The notes under the pieces are model-generated. The model did no database searches, was not told where the DNA came from, and saw only the letters and a list, made by a program, of their open reading frames with translations. Of a DNA stretch of 64,000 nucleotides, positions 45,611 through 53,989 are shown piece by piece. A program made the position numbers and the translations under genes. Source of the DNA: Bog-532 sp963828445. GTDB taxonomy: Bacteria; Actinomycetota; Actinomycetes; Streptosporangiales; Streptosporangiaceae. The stretch spans positions 18,431 to 82,430 of the forward strand of contig CAWHFP010000016.1 in the NCBI GenBank assembly GCA_963828445.1, given 5' to 3'. Numbering within the stretch: position 1 is the stretch's first letter; each line of letters opens with the position of its first letter.

Positions 45611-46648
45611 TCCGCCACCCCCGCCGGGGCCGGCGCCGCCCCCGCGGACGCGCCGGCCCCGGGGGCCGCGATCATGGCCTGGACCGCGCGCCGGGCCCGG
45701 GCCGCGATCTCGGCCGGCACCTGCACCTCGGTGGTGCCGTCGCGCAGGCAGCGCAGCAGCGAGGCCGGGGTGGTCATCTTCATGAACTGGCAGACCGCGC
45801 CCGGGTTGACCGGCTCCCACCGGACCCGGGGGTTGGCCTGCCGCAGCTGGTGCAGCATGCCGGTCTCGGTGGCCACCAGCACGGTCGGCGCGGTGGTGGT
45901 CCGGGCCGCGTCGAGCATCCCGCCGGTGGACAGCACCCGGGTGCGCTCGGCCGGCAGGTCACCCTGCCCGGCCTGCCACAGCGCCGGGGTCGAGCAGCCG
46001 CACTCGGGGTGGATGAACAGCTCGGCCCGGGGATCGGCGGTGGCCCGGCGGCGCAGCTCGGCCGGGCTGATCCCGGCGTGCACGTGGCACTCGCCCATCC
46101 ACACCTGCAGGTTGTCCCGGCCGGTGACCCGGCGGACGTGGGCGCCCAGGAACTGGTCGGGCAGGAACAGCACCTCGCGTTCGGCCGGGATCGAGGCCAC
46201 GATGGCGGCCGCGTTCGACGAGGTGCAGCACAGGTCGGCCTCGGCCTTGACCTCGGCCGAGGTGTTCACGTAGGCGACCACGGCGGCGCCCGGGTGCTCG
46301 GCCTTCCAGGCCCGCAGCTGGTCGGCGGTGATGGTGTCGGCCAGGGAACAGCCCGCCTGGCGTTCCGGGATCAGCACCGTCTTGTCCGGGGCCAGGATCT
46401 TGGCCGTCTCGGCCATGAAGTACACGCCGGCGAACACGATGGTCCGGGCGGTGCTGGCCGCGGCCAGCCGGGACAGGGCCAGCGAGTCCCCCACGTGGTC
46501 GGCCACGTCCTGAATCTCGGGGGACTGGTAGTTGTGGGCCAGGATCACCGCGTCCCGGTCCCGGGCCAGCCGCCGTACTTCCTGGGCCCAGTCGTCGGGG
46601 ACGGCCGTCGCCGGGCGGTCCGGTTGTGAGCGCCTCGTCGCTGATCAC
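45607..46648 (-). CDS. nadA: Quinolinate synthase (one frameshift near the N-terminus as read)
   Basis: About 346 residues after correction. The [4Fe-4S] enzyme condenses iminoaspartate with dihydroxyacetone phosphate to quinolinate. Motifs: VILAHNYQSPEIQDVADHVG, GVYFMAETAKIL, QAGCSLADTI (Cys), YVNTSAEVKAEADLCCTSSN and HPECGCS. The start is GTG 46648 with GGAGAGGAG six bases upstream (MISDEALTTG...). One extra base at about 46613 must be removed to join this to ATAVPDDWAQEVRRLARDRD. A start inside the domain at 46548 would delete the first helix and is unlikely. Confidence 0.9.
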
Positions 46649-46669
46649 GGGCTGCTCCTCTCCCATGAG

Positions 46670-46692
46670 GTTTTAGACTTGGAGTGTAAAAC
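46670..46692. promoter_or_regulatory. NrtR operator between nadA and nrtR
   Basis: A 23-bp near-perfect palindrome: GTTTTAgACT at the left, TGG centre, AGTgTAAAAC at the right. It lies immediately upstream of nadA and faces the divergent nrtR gene, the usual position for NrtR repression of NAD synthesis operons. Confidence 0.75.
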
Positions 46693-46824
46693 TGTTTTCG
46701 CCTATGAGTCAAAAACCAATTTCACCGAAGGTGGGGTGGTGCTCGTCATGGCCGCGGCGATGGTGCCCGGGGGCGGGGGGCCCGGGAGTCCGGTTGCGCG
46801 TCGGGGCGCCGATACGATGCGGGC

Positions 46825-47529
46825 GTGGCTAACGATGAGCCGCGGTTCGCGCACGAGGTGCTGGCGGTGGTGCTGCAGGTCCGCGACGGGCGGCTGCAGG
46901 TACTGCTGTGGCGCCGGGCCGAGCCGCCGTTCGAGGGGATGTGGGCCCTGCCGGGCGGTCCGCTGGCCGCGGACGAGCGGCTGGGGACCTCGCTGAGCCG
47001 GCACCTGGCCACCAAGGTCGACCTGACCGACATCGCGCACCTGGAGCAGCTGGAAACCCGGTCCGATCCCCAGCGGGACCCGCGCGGTCGGGTGCTGGCC
47101 ACCGCCTACCTGGCCCTGGTGTCGGCCGACCACGAGCCCCGGGTGCCGGCGGACACCGCCTGGCATCCGGTGGCGGACCTGCCGCCGACCGCGTTCGACC
47201 ACGGCTCGCTGGCCCGGTCGGGCCGCGACCGGCTGCGGGCCAAGCTCTCCTACACCAACATCGGCTTCGCGCTGGCCCCGGAGACGTTCACCGTCGCCCA
47301 GCTACGCGACATCTACGCCGCGTCGGTGGGGCACGCGATCTCGGCCACCAACCTGCAGCGCATCCTGACCCGCCGCGAGGTCATCGAGCCCACCCACGAG
47401 GCGGCCCGCCCCACCTCAGCCGGCGGCCGCCCCGCCACCCTCTACCGCTTCGCGGCCCGCACCCTGGTGGTCACCAACCCGTTCGCCGCCTTCCGCCCCC
47501 CGGCCACGTCGCCCACGGGGGTCTCCTGA
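46825..47529 (+). CDS. nrtR: NrtR, Nudix-related transcriptional repressor of NAD biosynthesis
   Basis: 234 residues. N-terminal Nudix-like domain (VLAVVLQVRDGRLQVLLWRR, then MWALPGGPLAADE) in which the catalytic Nudix box is degenerate, as expected for a sensor. C-terminal winged helix (FTVAQLRDIYAASVGHAISA, then GRPATLYRF). NrtR binds ADP-ribose, which releases it from DNA. Divergent from nadABC with the palindrome between them. GTG start with a weak ribosome site. Confidence 0.93.
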   Translation: MANDEPRFAHEVLAVVLQVRDGRLQVLLWRRAEPPFEGMWALPGGPLAADERLGTSLSRHLATKVDLTDIAHLEQLETRSDPQRDPRGRVLATAYLALVSADHEPRVPADTAWHPVADLPPTAFDHGSLARSGRDRLRAKLSYTNIGFALAPETFTVAQLRDIYAASVGHAISATNLQRILTRREVIEPTHEAARPTSAGGRPATLYRFAARTLVVTNPFAAFRPPATSPTGVS

Positions 47530-47698
47530 GCGCCGGGGCCCAGGCCGCCCGGCCCTGGCCCGGAACTCCGGATCCAGACCTTCGATAAATTACTGGGCTC
47601 GATCGTTGGCCGCAGCCCGGGCGTCCTCGCCGGCGCCCATTTTCGAGTCCACAGTGCGGCCATCCTAGGGACCCGGTGTTACAGCGGTTTGGCGGGGA

Positions 47699-48766
47699 AT
47701 GCGCCCGCGGCCAGGCCGGTTGCCACCGGACGTGAGTGCTGCTGAAGAAACCCCTCCCGAGCCGACCCTGCCGCTGGGCGTGCTCGACTTCGTCGGGATC
47801 GAGTACGGCGAGAGTGCCTCGGCGTCCATCGCCGGGGCGGTGCGGATCGCCCAGGCCGTCGAGGCCGCGGGCTACCGGCGCTACTGGGTCTCCGAGCACC
47901 ACAACATGAACAGCCTGGCCTGCAGCGCCCCCGAACTGCTGACCGCGCACATCGGGGCCCAGACCGACCGCATCCGGGTCGGCGCGGCCGGCATCATGCT
48001 GCCGAACCACGCGCCGCTCAAGGTGGCCGAGATGTTCCGCACCCTGCTGGCCATGTACCCGGGCCGGATCGACCTGGCCCTGGGCCGGGCCCCGGGCACC
48101 GACCCGATCACCGCCCACGCGCTGCGGCGGGGCATGAACACCGACCCCGCCGCCGAGTTTCCCGGCCAGGTCGGCCAGTTGCTGGCGTTCCTGGGTGACG
48201 GGTTCCCCGAGGGGCACCCGTACCGGGGCATGGTCGCCGCCCCCGCCATCGACGAGCGGCCCGAACTGTTCGTGCTCGGCTCCAGCCAGTACGGCCCCAA
48301 GTTCGCCGCCATCAACGGGATGAGCGCGGTGTTCGCCCACCACATGAGCCCGGATCTGGCCTTCGAGGCGCTGCGGCAGTACCGGCGCGAGTTCACCCCC
48401 AGCTCGGTCGGGCAGGAGCCGTACTCGGCCATGTCCGTGCTGGCCTTCGCCAGCGAGGATGAAGAAGCCGTGCTGGACTTCGAGGCGGCCTGGACCCTGA
48501 CCATGCAGAACCTGCGGCTCAACATCCGCGAGCCGCTGCGCCCGGAGGAAGTGCTGAAGATGTCCCGGTCGGCCGAGTTCCGGGCCTCCCGGCAGGACGA
48601 CGGCCGGATGGTGACCGGCGAGCCCAAGGCCGTGGCCGAGCGCCTGCGCGAGATGAAGGAGCAGGCCCAGGTGGACGAGATCGTGGTCGTCACCCCGAGC
48701 CTGGGCCGGGACCGCCGGATCGCCAGCTACACCGCCATCGCCGACGCCTGGCGCCGGGCCGCCTGA
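47699..48766 (+). CDS. LLM-class flavin-dependent oxidoreductase (luciferase-like)
   Basis: 355 residues. Luciferase-like TIM-barrel: LPLGVLDFVGIEYGESASAS at the N-terminus, RRYWVSEHHNMNSLACSAPE, VGAAGIMLPNHAPLKVAEMF, RIDLALGRAPGTDP and the terminal DEIVVVTPSLGRDRRIASY. Members use reduced FMN supplied by a separate reductase. Substrate unknown. ATG 47699 may be preceded by an unneeded tail; GTG 47732 is an in-frame alternative. No close operon partner. Confidence 0.88.
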   Translation: MRPRPGRLPPDVSAAEETPPEPTLPLGVLDFVGIEYGESASASIAGAVRIAQAVEAAGYRRYWVSEHHNMNSLACSAPELLTAHIGAQTDRIRVGAAGIMLPNHAPLKVAEMFRTLLAMYPGRIDLALGRAPGTDPITAHALRRGMNTDPAAEFPGQVGQLLAFLGDGFPEGHPYRGMVAAPAIDERPELFVLGSSQYGPKFAAINGMSAVFAHHMSPDLAFEALRQYRREFTPSSVGQEPYSAMSVLAFASEDEEAVLDFEAAWTLTMQNLRLNIREPLRPEEVLKMSRSAEFRASRQDDGRMVTGEPKAVAERLREMKEQAQVDEIVVVTPSLGRDRRIASYTAIADAWRRAA

Positions 48767-48787
48767 GCGCGCGGAGTCAGCCTCCCC

Positions 48788-48809
48788 ACATTTGTCCGTC
48801 AGCAAATGT
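48788..48809. promoter_or_regulatory. Inverted repeat upstream of the PYP-like gene
   Basis: ACATTTG / CAAATGT, perfect 7-bp arms with an 8-bp spacer, in the 121-bp gap between the LLM oxidoreductase and the PYP-like gene. It could be an operator or a weak terminator. A GGGGA/TCCCC hairpin follows at about 48840. Confidence 0.4.
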
Positions 48810-48887
48810 CGAGCCAAACCTGATAGACCTGGAGTGACCGGGGAAGCTCCCCACCCACCGCCGAGCAGGGTCAGGATGATGCCGTAG

Positions 48888-49310
48888 ATGAACGTCGACA
48901 CAGGTCAGGGACGGGCACCGGAGGGTGCCGTGGCGACCTGGCAGTTCGGGGACCCCGGGCTGCTGGATGCGCTGGAGTCCGCGCCGGTCGACCGCATCGA
49001 CGACCTCGAGTTCGGGCTGATCGTGATGGACCGGGACGGCGGCGTGACCGGCTACAACCAGGCCGAGTCCAAGCTGTCCGGCCTGCCCGTCGACGAGGTG
49101 GTCGGGCGGAACTTCTTCATCGAGGTCGGCCCCTGCACCAACAACTACCTGATCGCCCAGCGGTACCAGGACTGCGCCGCCCAGGACCAGGACCTGGACG
49201 AGCAGCTGGACTACGTCTTCACCTACCGGATGTCGCCGACCCCGGTCCGGCTCCGGCTGATGGCCCGGCGTGGCTCGGCCCGGCAGTACCTGGCGGTGCG
49301 ACTGCGGTGA
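48888..49310 (+). CDS. Photoactive yellow protein-like PAS sensor
   Basis: 140 residues, a single PAS domain. The chromophore-site residues of photoactive yellow protein are kept with exact spacing: Tyr56 and Glu60 in GYNQAES (PYP Tyr42, Glu46) and Cys83 in FFIEVGPCTNN (PYP Cys69), 23 residues after the glutamate. FTYRMSPTPVRLRLM matches the PYP C-terminal strands. The position of PYP Arg52 is Leu. In PYP the cysteine carries p-coumaric acid; no biosynthesis genes for it are in the window. The stop overlaps the GTG of a SpoIIE-type phosphatase (GTGA), so the pair probably forms one signalling unit. Confidence 0.75.
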   Translation: MNVDTGQGRAPEGAVATWQFGDPGLLDALESAPVDRIDDLEFGLIVMDRDGGVTGYNQAESKLSGLPVDEVVGRNFFIEVGPCTNNYLIAQRYQDCAAQDQDLDEQLDYVFTYRMSPTPVRLRLMARRGSARQYLAVRLR

Positions 49311-50440
49311 GCGGGCCCACGGCCGGCCCGCACCGGCCCGGCTCAGCTCCGGAGCAGACCGTGGCCCCGGAGCTGAGGGAGCTGCTGTACCTGCGGCAGT
49401 TCTTCTACCAGTGCCCGGCGGGCCTGTTCGAGACCGACGATGCCGGCATCGTCCAGATGGTCAACCCGGCCGCGGTGCGGCTGCTGGCGCCGGTCATCGG
49501 CGCCGATGACCTGTCCCAGCTGTTCCCGCTGCTGCGCCGGGTGGCGCCGGAAATGGTGGACGTGATCGCCACCGACCCGGACCGGCTCGGGCCGCTGGCG
49601 GCCGGGCGGCGGATGCTGATTCCGGCCGGCGCCGACCGGGACGCCTGCCTGGAAATGCAGGCCGTCCGGGTCGCGCCCAACCGGGTGATGATCGTGGTCC
49701 AGGACGTGTCCGCGGAACGGCGGCTGGCCATCCGCGAGCACCAGACCGCGGTCGAGCTCCAGCTGGCCATGCTCGGCCATGCCGACGAGGTCCCGGGCCT
49801 GCCGGTCGGCGTGACCTACCGGGCGGCCGCGGCCGAACTGCAGGTGGGCGGCGACTGGTACGACGTCATCGCGCTGGACGACGGGCAAGCGGTGTTCGTG
49901 GTCGGGGATGCCGTCGGGCACAACCTGAACGCCACCACCGCCATGGGCCAGTTGCGGAGCGCGATCCACGCCACCGCCCCGTTCGTGCCCGATCCCGCCG
50001 CCCTGCTGGGCCGGGCCGACGTGATCGCCGGGCGGATCAGCGGCGCCGAATGCGCCACCGTGGCCGCGGCCCGGCTGGACCTGGCCACCGGCGAGCTCAG
50101 CTACGCCACCGCCGGGCACCCGCCGATCCTCGTCGTGCACGCCGACGGGAGCACCAGCTACCTGGACGGCGGCCGCGGGCTGCCGATCGGGATCGCCCCC
50201 GCGCCCCGGCAGGCGGCCACCACCCGGCTGACGGCCGGCGACCTGATGATCATGTACACCGACGGCCTGTACGAGCGGCGGGGCGAGTCGCCCGACGTGG
50301 GGCTGGCCCGGCTGGCCGAGCTGGCCGCCGCGTCGCGGGACCTGCCGCCCACCGAGCTGAGCCAGGCCCTGGCCGACGGCATGCTGGACGGCACCGAGCC
50401 CGACGACGACATCTGCGTCCTGGTCGCCGCCGCCCCCTGA
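49307..50440 (+). CDS. PAS domain-containing PP2C/SpoIIE-type serine phosphatase
   Basis: 377 residues. An N-terminal PAS-like domain (residues about 30-145, GLFETDDAGIVQMVNPAAVR) precedes a SpoIIE phosphatase domain with metal-binding motifs VGGDWYDVIALDDGQAVFVV, GDAVGHNLNATTAMGQLR, YATAGHPPILVV, IMYTDGLYERR and EPDDDICVLV. Such enzymes dephosphorylate anti-anti-sigma factors in stress and developmental switches. Coupled to the PYP-like gene, whose state it may read. Confidence 0.92.
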   Translation: MSGPTAGPHRPGSAPEQTVAPELRELLYLRQFFYQCPAGLFETDDAGIVQMVNPAAVRLLAPVIGADDLSQLFPLLRRVAPEMVDVIATDPDRLGPLAAGRRMLIPAGADRDACLEMQAVRVAPNRVMIVVQDVSAERRLAIREHQTAVELQLAMLGHADEVPGLPVGVTYRAAAAELQVGGDWYDVIALDDGQAVFVVGDAVGHNLNATTAMGQLRSAIHATAPFVPDPAALLGRADVIAGRISGAECATVAAARLDLATGELSYATAGHPPILVVHADGSTSYLDGGRGLPIGIAPAPRQAATTRLTAGDLMIMYTDGLYERRGESPDVGLARLAELAAASRDLPPTELSQALADGMLDGTEPDDDICVLVAAAP

Positions 50441-50485
50441 CCCGGCTGTCCAGCCCTCAGCGGCGCAATCGTGAATCATGGGGTC

Positions 50486-51424
50486 ATGGCCGACACTGAG
50501 TACCGGGCGCAGTTCGACGCGGTGGTGACGTTTTCCAACGGGGGCGGGCTGCGGGCCGACGGGTTCCGGGTGGATGTGCCGGGGCCGGACGTGGGCGAGC
50601 AGGAGGTCGGCGATCTGTTCGTGGCCTCGCTGAACCTGCTCATGGTGGGGTCGGTCGAGCTGAGCAACGTCAGCGTGTTCGCCGAGGCGCACAAGGGGAC
50701 GCGCGGCGGGCCGGCCGACCGGCCGGCCGGGGCGGGGACCGGCGCGACGAAGGTCGTCGACCTCAGCCACCCGATCACCGACGGGATGATCACCTATCCG
50801 GGGCTGCCCGCGCCGGAGATCGGGCCGTACCTGACCCGCGAGCAGTCCCGGCGACGGTACGCGGCCGGGACCGAGTTCCAGATCGACACCATCACCATGG
50901 TCGGCAACACCGGCACCTACCTGGACAGCCCGTTCCACCGGTACGCGGACGGAACCGACCTGGCCGGGCTGCCGCTGGAGTCCTGCGTGGACCTCCCGGC
51001 GGTGCTGGCCCGGACCGCCGGCTCCGGGACCAGAGCCGTGGACGTCGGCGCCCTGGCCGCGCTGGACGTGGCCGGGCGGGCGGTGTTGCTGCACACCGGC
51101 GGCGACGCCCACTGGGGCGAGCCGGGCTACGCCACCGGCGCGTCCTACCTGACCGAAGCCGGGGCCAGCTGGCTGGCCGAACACGGCGCCCGGCTGGTCG
51201 GCATCGACGCGGTCAACATCGACGACACCGAAGGCGACACCGAAAGCGGCGGCCACCGTCCGGCCCACTCGATCCTGCTCCGGGCGGGCATCCCGATCGT
51301 CGAGCACCTCACCGGGCTCGGGCAGCTACCGCCGACCGGGTTCCGGTTCACGGCGGCGCCGATCCCGATCGTGGGCACCGGCACCTTCGCCACCCGGGCC
51401 TACGCCACCGTGCCCCAGACCTGA
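50486..51424 (+). CDS. Cyclase-family (kynurenine formamidase-like) hydrolase with extra N-terminal domain
   Basis: 312 residues. Residues 80-310 match the cyclase/formamidase family: VVDLSHPITDGMITYPG, GNTGTYLDSPFHRYADG (metal-binding HxxxD-type), then LVGIDAVNIDD. The first ~70 residues (MADTEYRAQFDAVVTFSNGG to VSVFAEAHKG) form a separate beta-rich domain that the core family lacks. ATG 50486 is preferred over the upstream frame start at 50471. The reaction is unknown; tryptophan catabolism genes are not nearby. Confidence 0.83.
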   Translation: MADTEYRAQFDAVVTFSNGGGLRADGFRVDVPGPDVGEQEVGDLFVASLNLLMVGSVELSNVSVFAEAHKGTRGGPADRPAGAGTGATKVVDLSHPITDGMITYPGLPAPEIGPYLTREQSRRRYAAGTEFQIDTITMVGNTGTYLDSPFHRYADGTDLAGLPLESCVDLPAVLARTAGSGTRAVDVGALAALDVAGRAVLLHTGGDAHWGEPGYATGASYLTEAGASWLAEHGARLVGIDAVNIDDTEGDTESGGHRPAHSILLRAGIPIVEHLTGLGQLPPTGFRFTAAPIPIVGTGTFATRAYATVPQT

Positions 51425-51443
51425 CCGGCGACCGGGACCCGCG

Positions 51444-52130
51444 CTAGGCCAGGACCAGGGCGGCCGGTGAGCGCTCCAGCGGACGGGAGTCGCCGGACTC
51501 CAGGCACCAGCCGGCGTCGTCGTGGCTCACCGGCAGCACCGGGGCGGAGGCGGCCAGGCGCAGCCGCACCGGCCCCGAATCCCGCGGCGCCGCACCGGCG
51601 ACGGCGGCGAGGCGACCCTCGGGGTCGTCGGGACGCCGGCGTTCCCGGGGGACCCGATCGGGCCGCCCGGAGCGGGACGCCGGGCCGTACCGGGTCTCCC
51701 AGCCGGACCAGTCCGGCTGCTCGACGCGGACCACGGTCTGCCGCTCCGCTCGCCACAGCGTCCCCGGGCCACGCCAGTCAAAGGCCAGCACCCGCCCGGA
51801 CAACGCGACGGTCAGCGCCGCGAAGGGGCCCGGGGCGGGGAGTCCGGGCAGGTTCCGGTCGGACAGGGCGTGGAAGCCGCAGGAGCACCCCGGGTCGGGC
51901 GCATCGTGGGTGTCCCACAGCCGGCATCCGGCCCGGGCGTCGGCCGGGTAGCCCGGGCCGCCGGTGAGCGGGACGAACAGCTCACCCTCCGGCCGGGCCA
52001 GCTTGTAGGCCCACACCACCCACTGCCCGTCCACGGTCACGGTCAGATGCTCGTCGAGCTCTTCCGGTACGGCGGGCCGGGCATCGGCGCCGGCCATGAA
52101 GTCTGCGACCAGGCGACCGCCTCGGCACAT
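51444..52130 (-). CDS. Conserved hypothetical protein with CSCGFHAL motif
   Basis: 228 residues, soluble. The central GCSCGFHALSDRN segment resembles small actinobacterial proteins of unknown role; the C-terminal third (RPDRVPRERRRPDDPEGR) is charged and low complexity. GAGAGGGGAG precedes ATG 52130. Convergent with the cyclase gene. No function assigned. Confidence 0.65.
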   Translation of the reverse strand: MCRGGRLVADFMAGADARPAVPEELDEHLTVTVDGQWVVWAYKLARPEGELFVPLTGGPGYPADARAGCRLWDTHDAPDPGCSCGFHALSDRNLPGLPAPGPFAALTVALSGRVLAFDWRGPGTLWRAERQTVVRVEQPDWSGWETRYGPASRSGRPDRVPRERRRPDDPEGRLAAVAGAAPRDSGPVRLRLAASAPVLPVSHDDAGWCLESGDSRPLERSPAALVLA

Positions 52131-52240
52131 GGCGAGCTCCCCTCTCGAGTAGCTAACCCGAGAGTAATCCAGATCACATTCGCCAACACCCCATTTGCGT
52201 GCTATGTCCAATATTGCGGGCAGCTGGCGGGAGTCTGGGG

Positions 52241-53830
52241 TCAGCCGGCGGGGGTCTGGGCCAGCTGCTCGCGCAGCACGTGCTTCATGACCTTGCCGGA
52301 GCCGGTCAGGGGCAGGGCGTCGGTCCGGTGCCAGCGCTTGGGGACCTTGTGCCGGGCCAGCCGGTCCCGGCAGAAGGCGGCCAGCTCATCGTCGGTCACC
52401 TCGCCCTGCAGGCGGATGACGGCGGCGACCTGCTCGCCCCAGTAGGGATCGGGGACGCCGACCACCGCCGCTTCGATCACGTCCGGGTGGGCGAGGAGGA
52501 CCTGCTCGATCTCCCACGGGTAGATGTTCTCCCCGCCGCGGATGATCATCTCCTTGAGGCGGCCCACGATGCGGGAGTAGCCGCGGTCGTCCATGACGGC
52601 CAGGTCACCGGTGTGCAGCCAGCCGTCGTCGTCCACGGCCTGGGCGACGTCGCCCAGGTAGCCGAGCATGACGTGGTAGCCGCGGGTGCACAGCTCACCG
52701 GTCTCGCCCGGAGCCACGGTCCGGCCGCTGGCCGCGTCGATGATCTTGACCTCGGTGCGCGGCAGCGGGCGGCCGACGGTATGGGCTCGGTCCTCCGGGG
52801 TGTCGTCGGTCCGGCCCATGGTGATGCCGGGCGACGCCTCGGTCTGGGCGTAGATCACCGTGAACGGGATCCCCAGCGACGACTCCACCTGCTGGATCAG
52901 CTCGGGTGGCACGCCGGCCCCGCCCGAAAGCGCGACCCGGACCGAGGTCAGCCGGGCCGGGTCGAAGGCCGGGTGCCGGAGCAGCGCCACCAGCATGGTC
53001 GGCACCCCGCCGAACACGAAGCTGCCCTCGGTCTCGGTCAGCTCCAGGACCAGCCCGGGCTCGAAGGCCGGCACCAGCACCTGGGCGCCCAGCGTGGCCA
53101 CCACCGACAGCGTGCCCAGCACGCAGCCGGCCGTGTGGAACAGCGGCATCGGGTTGACGAACACGTCGCCGGGGACCATGCCCATGGCCGGGCCGTAGGA
53201 CAGCCGGGCGTTGTTGACGATGCCCCGGTGGGACAGGACCGCGCCCTTGGGCGGCCCGGTGGTGCCCGAGGTGTACTGGACCTGGGCCGGGTCGCCCGGC
53301 TGGGCCTCGGCCAGGGCCGTGTCCGCGGTCCCGCTGGCCCGGAAGCGGTCCCAGTCGTCGAAGAACACCACCTCGCGCAGGTCCGGCAGGTCCGCGCGCA
53401 CCCGGCTGAGCGTGCCGGCCATCGAGATGCCGCGGTACTCGCGGAGCAGGAACAGCCCGGCGGCCTGGCTGTCGGCCAGCACGTGCCGCACCTCGGCCTC
53501 GCGCAGGGCCGGGTTGACCGTGACCAGGGTCAGGCCGGCCAGGGCGGTGCCGAACTCCAGCAGCAGCCACTCCGGGATGTTGCTGGCCCACACCGCGACC
53601 CGCTCGCCCGGCCGGAACCGGGCGGCCAGGGCCCGGGCCACCTGCTCGGACTCGGCCAGCAACGCGCGGTAGGTCCAGCGGCGGCGGGCGGCCGGATCGG
53701 CCACCCCCTCGATCAGCGCCGTCTGGTCCGGTGCTTCGGCAGCGGCCCAGCGCAGCAGGCCACCCACGGTCTGCTCCTCGACCTGCTCGTGGTCCTCCGG
53801 CTCCCACTGGGCCAGATTGCTGATCAGCAT
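52241..53830 (-). CDS. Acyl-CoA ligase (AMP-dependent synthetase)
   Basis: 529 residues. ANL-superfamily adenylating enzyme: P-loop VQYTSGTTGPPKGAVLSH, VIYAQTEASPGIT motif, GWLHTGDLAVMDDRGYSRIV hinge, GGENIYPWEIE and the catalytic lysine in LTGSGKVMKH. It activates a fatty or aromatic acid as acyl-AMP, then acyl-CoA. Divergent from the flavin monooxygenase at 53990, with 159 bp between them; the crotonase-fold gene downstream suggests a shared acyl-CoA pathway. Confidence 0.92.
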   Translation of the reverse strand: MLISNLAQWEPEDHEQVEEQTVGGLLRWAAAEAPDQTALIEGVADPAARRRWTYRALLAESEQVARALAARFRPGERVAVWASNIPEWLLLEFGTALAGLTLVTVNPALREAEVRHVLADSQAAGLFLLREYRGISMAGTLSRVRADLPDLREVVFFDDWDRFRASGTADTALAEAQPGDPAQVQYTSGTTGPPKGAVLSHRGIVNNARLSYGPAMGMVPGDVFVNPMPLFHTAGCVLGTLSVVATLGAQVLVPAFEPGLVLELTETEGSFVFGGVPTMLVALLRHPAFDPARLTSVRVALSGGAGVPPELIQQVESSLGIPFTVIYAQTEASPGITMGRTDDTPEDRAHTVGRPLPRTEVKIIDAASGRTVAPGETGELCTRGYHVMLGYLGDVAQAVDDDGWLHTGDLAVMDDRGYSRIVGRLKEMIIRGGENIYPWEIEQVLLAHPDVIEAAVVGVPDPYWGEQVAAVIRLQGEVTDDELAAFCRDRLARHKVPKRWHRTDALPLTGSGKVMKHVLREQLAQTPAG

Positions 53831-53989
53831 CGTTCACCCCCGAACTCAGTGCCGACCGAACCTATTGACCGGGTTTATACGCCGAATCAACAGGCCGTCA
53901 ACGCTGGGCGCCGGGGCTGGACGTCCCGCCGCGACCGAGCGAGGCTGGTCAGGGACGCAGAACCCCTCAGCGACGACGGGAGCCGGCCG

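Noticed and set aside
52199..53989. A very long plus-strand frame extending the flavin monooxygenase upstream by about 600 residues
   Set aside because: It is the antisense of the CoA ligase gene and has shadow-type composition. A ribosome site and the NTF2-like domain start at 53990.
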